Positions 63,367 to 64,000 of a stretch of DNA of 64,000 bases are shown in pieces; within the stretch, counting starts at the first letter, position 1; each line of letters starts with the position of its first letter. The stretch covers positions 62,001 to 126,000 of the forward strand of contig JAXLYX010000009.1 in NCBI GenBank assembly GCA_046351215.1, given 5' to 3'. Under the pieces are notes generated by a model. That model had not been told where the DNA came from, ran no database searches, and worked only from the letters and a program-made list of their open reading frames with translations. The position numbers and the translations under genes are program-made. The stretch is from JAXLYX01 sp046351215 (lineage in GTDB: Bacteria; Myxococcota_A; Polyangia; Polyangiales; Houyiibacteriaceae).

Positions 63367-64000
63367 ATGGGGAAGGGGGTCCGTGTCGCACCCGAGAGCA
63401 CCTTGCGGGTCGCCGTCGAGGCGGCGATGCCGGCCATGCTCGCTGCGGTGCTCGCGCACGAGGACGCGGCCCGCCGAGGGGAGGTCGAGGCGGGGATCCA
63501 CGACATGCGGGTCGCCACCAAGCGGCTCCGAGAGGTCTTCCGGGTCTTCGCGCCCGCCTTCGAGCCCGAGGCCCATGCGAAGCGGCTCGCGCGCCTCGAG
63601 GGCCTCAACGATTCGCTCGGCCGGGTCCGGGACCTCGACGTGATGAGGGAGCGGCTCGGGGCCCTGCGCTCGCCGGCCGCCCGGCTCGTGCGCGAGAGCC
63701 TCGGACCCGAGCGGGACGAGGCCCATCGCGCCTTCGTCCGGATCCTCGACGCCTTCCACCTCGACGGGGAGCCGGCGGCCCTCGGCGGGCTCGCCGAGCG
63801 GGCGGGGAAGAAGTCCCGTCTCGGGCCGGACGCACCGGTCACCGAGCTCGCGCGCCTCGCGATCGCGCGCCGGCTCGAGGTGCTCGGCTCGCGGCTCGAG
63901 GCCGTCGCCGAGGCGCCGAGCGAGCGCGCCCTCCACGAGCTCAGGATCGCGTCGAAGCGCATGCGCTACGCACTCGAGCCCTTCCGGAAGCTCCTGCCCG
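63367..64000 (+). CDS. CHAD-domain protein, cut by the window end
   Basis: At least 211 residues, open to the window edge. Two halves of the CHAD four-helix repeat are visible: IHDMRVATKRLREVFRVF and LHELRIASKRMRYALEPF, each with the conserved His and Arg/Lys residues that bind polyphosphate. CHAD proteins associate with polyphosphate granules and often accompany CYTH domains. The ATG follows TAGATC by 6 bases. The 3' end, possible CYTH or other domains, and the next gene are outside the window. Confidence 0.88.
   Translation, partial: MGKGVRVAPESTLRVAVEAAMPAMLAAVLAHEDAARRGEVEAGIHDMRVATKRLREVFRVFAPAFEPEAHAKRLARLEGLNDSLGRVRDLDVMRERLGALRSPAARLVRESLGPERDEAHRAFVRILDAFHLDGEPAALGGLAERAGKKSRLGPDAPVTELARLAIARRLEVLGSRLEAVAEAPSERALHELRIASKRMRYALEPFRKLLP

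Overview
The window is high-GC DNA (mostly near 70% GC) with tightly packed genes, many ATGA or GTGA start/stop overlaps, and protein families typical of Myxococcota: a matrixin protease with a MYXO-CTERM-like tail, a PEGA-domain Ser/Thr kinase, FecR/VIT/VWA/TPR lipoproteins with an AgmX/PglI-like domain, TatT/TatP, and several ExbB/ExbD sets. I read it as a chromosomal segment of a myxobacterium-like deltaproteobacterium, possibly a Sandaracinus relative; the genus is a guess. I see no rRNA, tRNA, CRISPR array, phage or plasmid functions. There is one complete insertion sequence.

Layout. 1-6.8 kb: a secreted-protein pair (-), a TatT/TatP pair without TRAP membrane subunits, fusA, and an NTF2-like protein. 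6.8-11.7 kb: two divergent, mirror-image ExbB-ExbD-ExbD motor sets sharing one 393-base promoter region. 11.7-18.2 kb: a divergent cluster of glutamine-synthetase-like ligase, aldehyde dehydrogenase, Fe-alcohol dehydrogenase and VOC protein (-) with an ethanolamine-type permease and a class I amidotransferase (+). Together these could form a gamma-glutamylation route that converts ethanolamine, or a similar amino alcohol, to an amino acid. 18.2-21.9 kb: a lower-GC Cys-rich/ankyrin pair, a PhnB-like protein, a fatty acid desaturase behind a large palindrome, and a small unknown. 21.9-31.2 kb: a membrane metallopeptidase with helical repeats coupled to lon, a small lipoprotein, a protein with RelA/SpoT-synthetase-like motifs, the PEGA kinase, and a polyglycine lipoprotein.

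31.3-38.2 kb: a beta-propeller/FN3 protein coupled to an S55 (SpoIVB-type) protein, then a divergent pair of a receiver lacking its phosphoacceptor Asp and a HAD protein lacking its nucleophile Asp. An ISL3-family element with an 8-bp target duplication follows. 38.2-46.1 kb: an aminotransferase/IclR pair divergent from a dicarboxylate symporter, TetR divergent from a luciferase-like oxidoreductase, ilvA, and a SulP transporter. 46.4-52.6 kb: an operon of beta-hydroxyacid dehydrogenase, KstD-like flavoprotein, ketopantoate-reductase-like enzyme and P450, then a lipoprotein cyclophilin and a Cys-rich small protein. 52.6-64 kb: a flavin reductase, a Lys/Ala-rich protein, two coupled giant FecR-VIT-VWA-TPR lipoproteins, and a CHAD protein cut by the window end.

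Transcription signals recur. Eight genes have a TAnnnT-like -10 box exactly 6 nt before the start codon, which suggests leaderless mRNAs. Several divergent gene pairs carry clear palindromes, and convergent pairs often share hairpins that overlap both stop codons.
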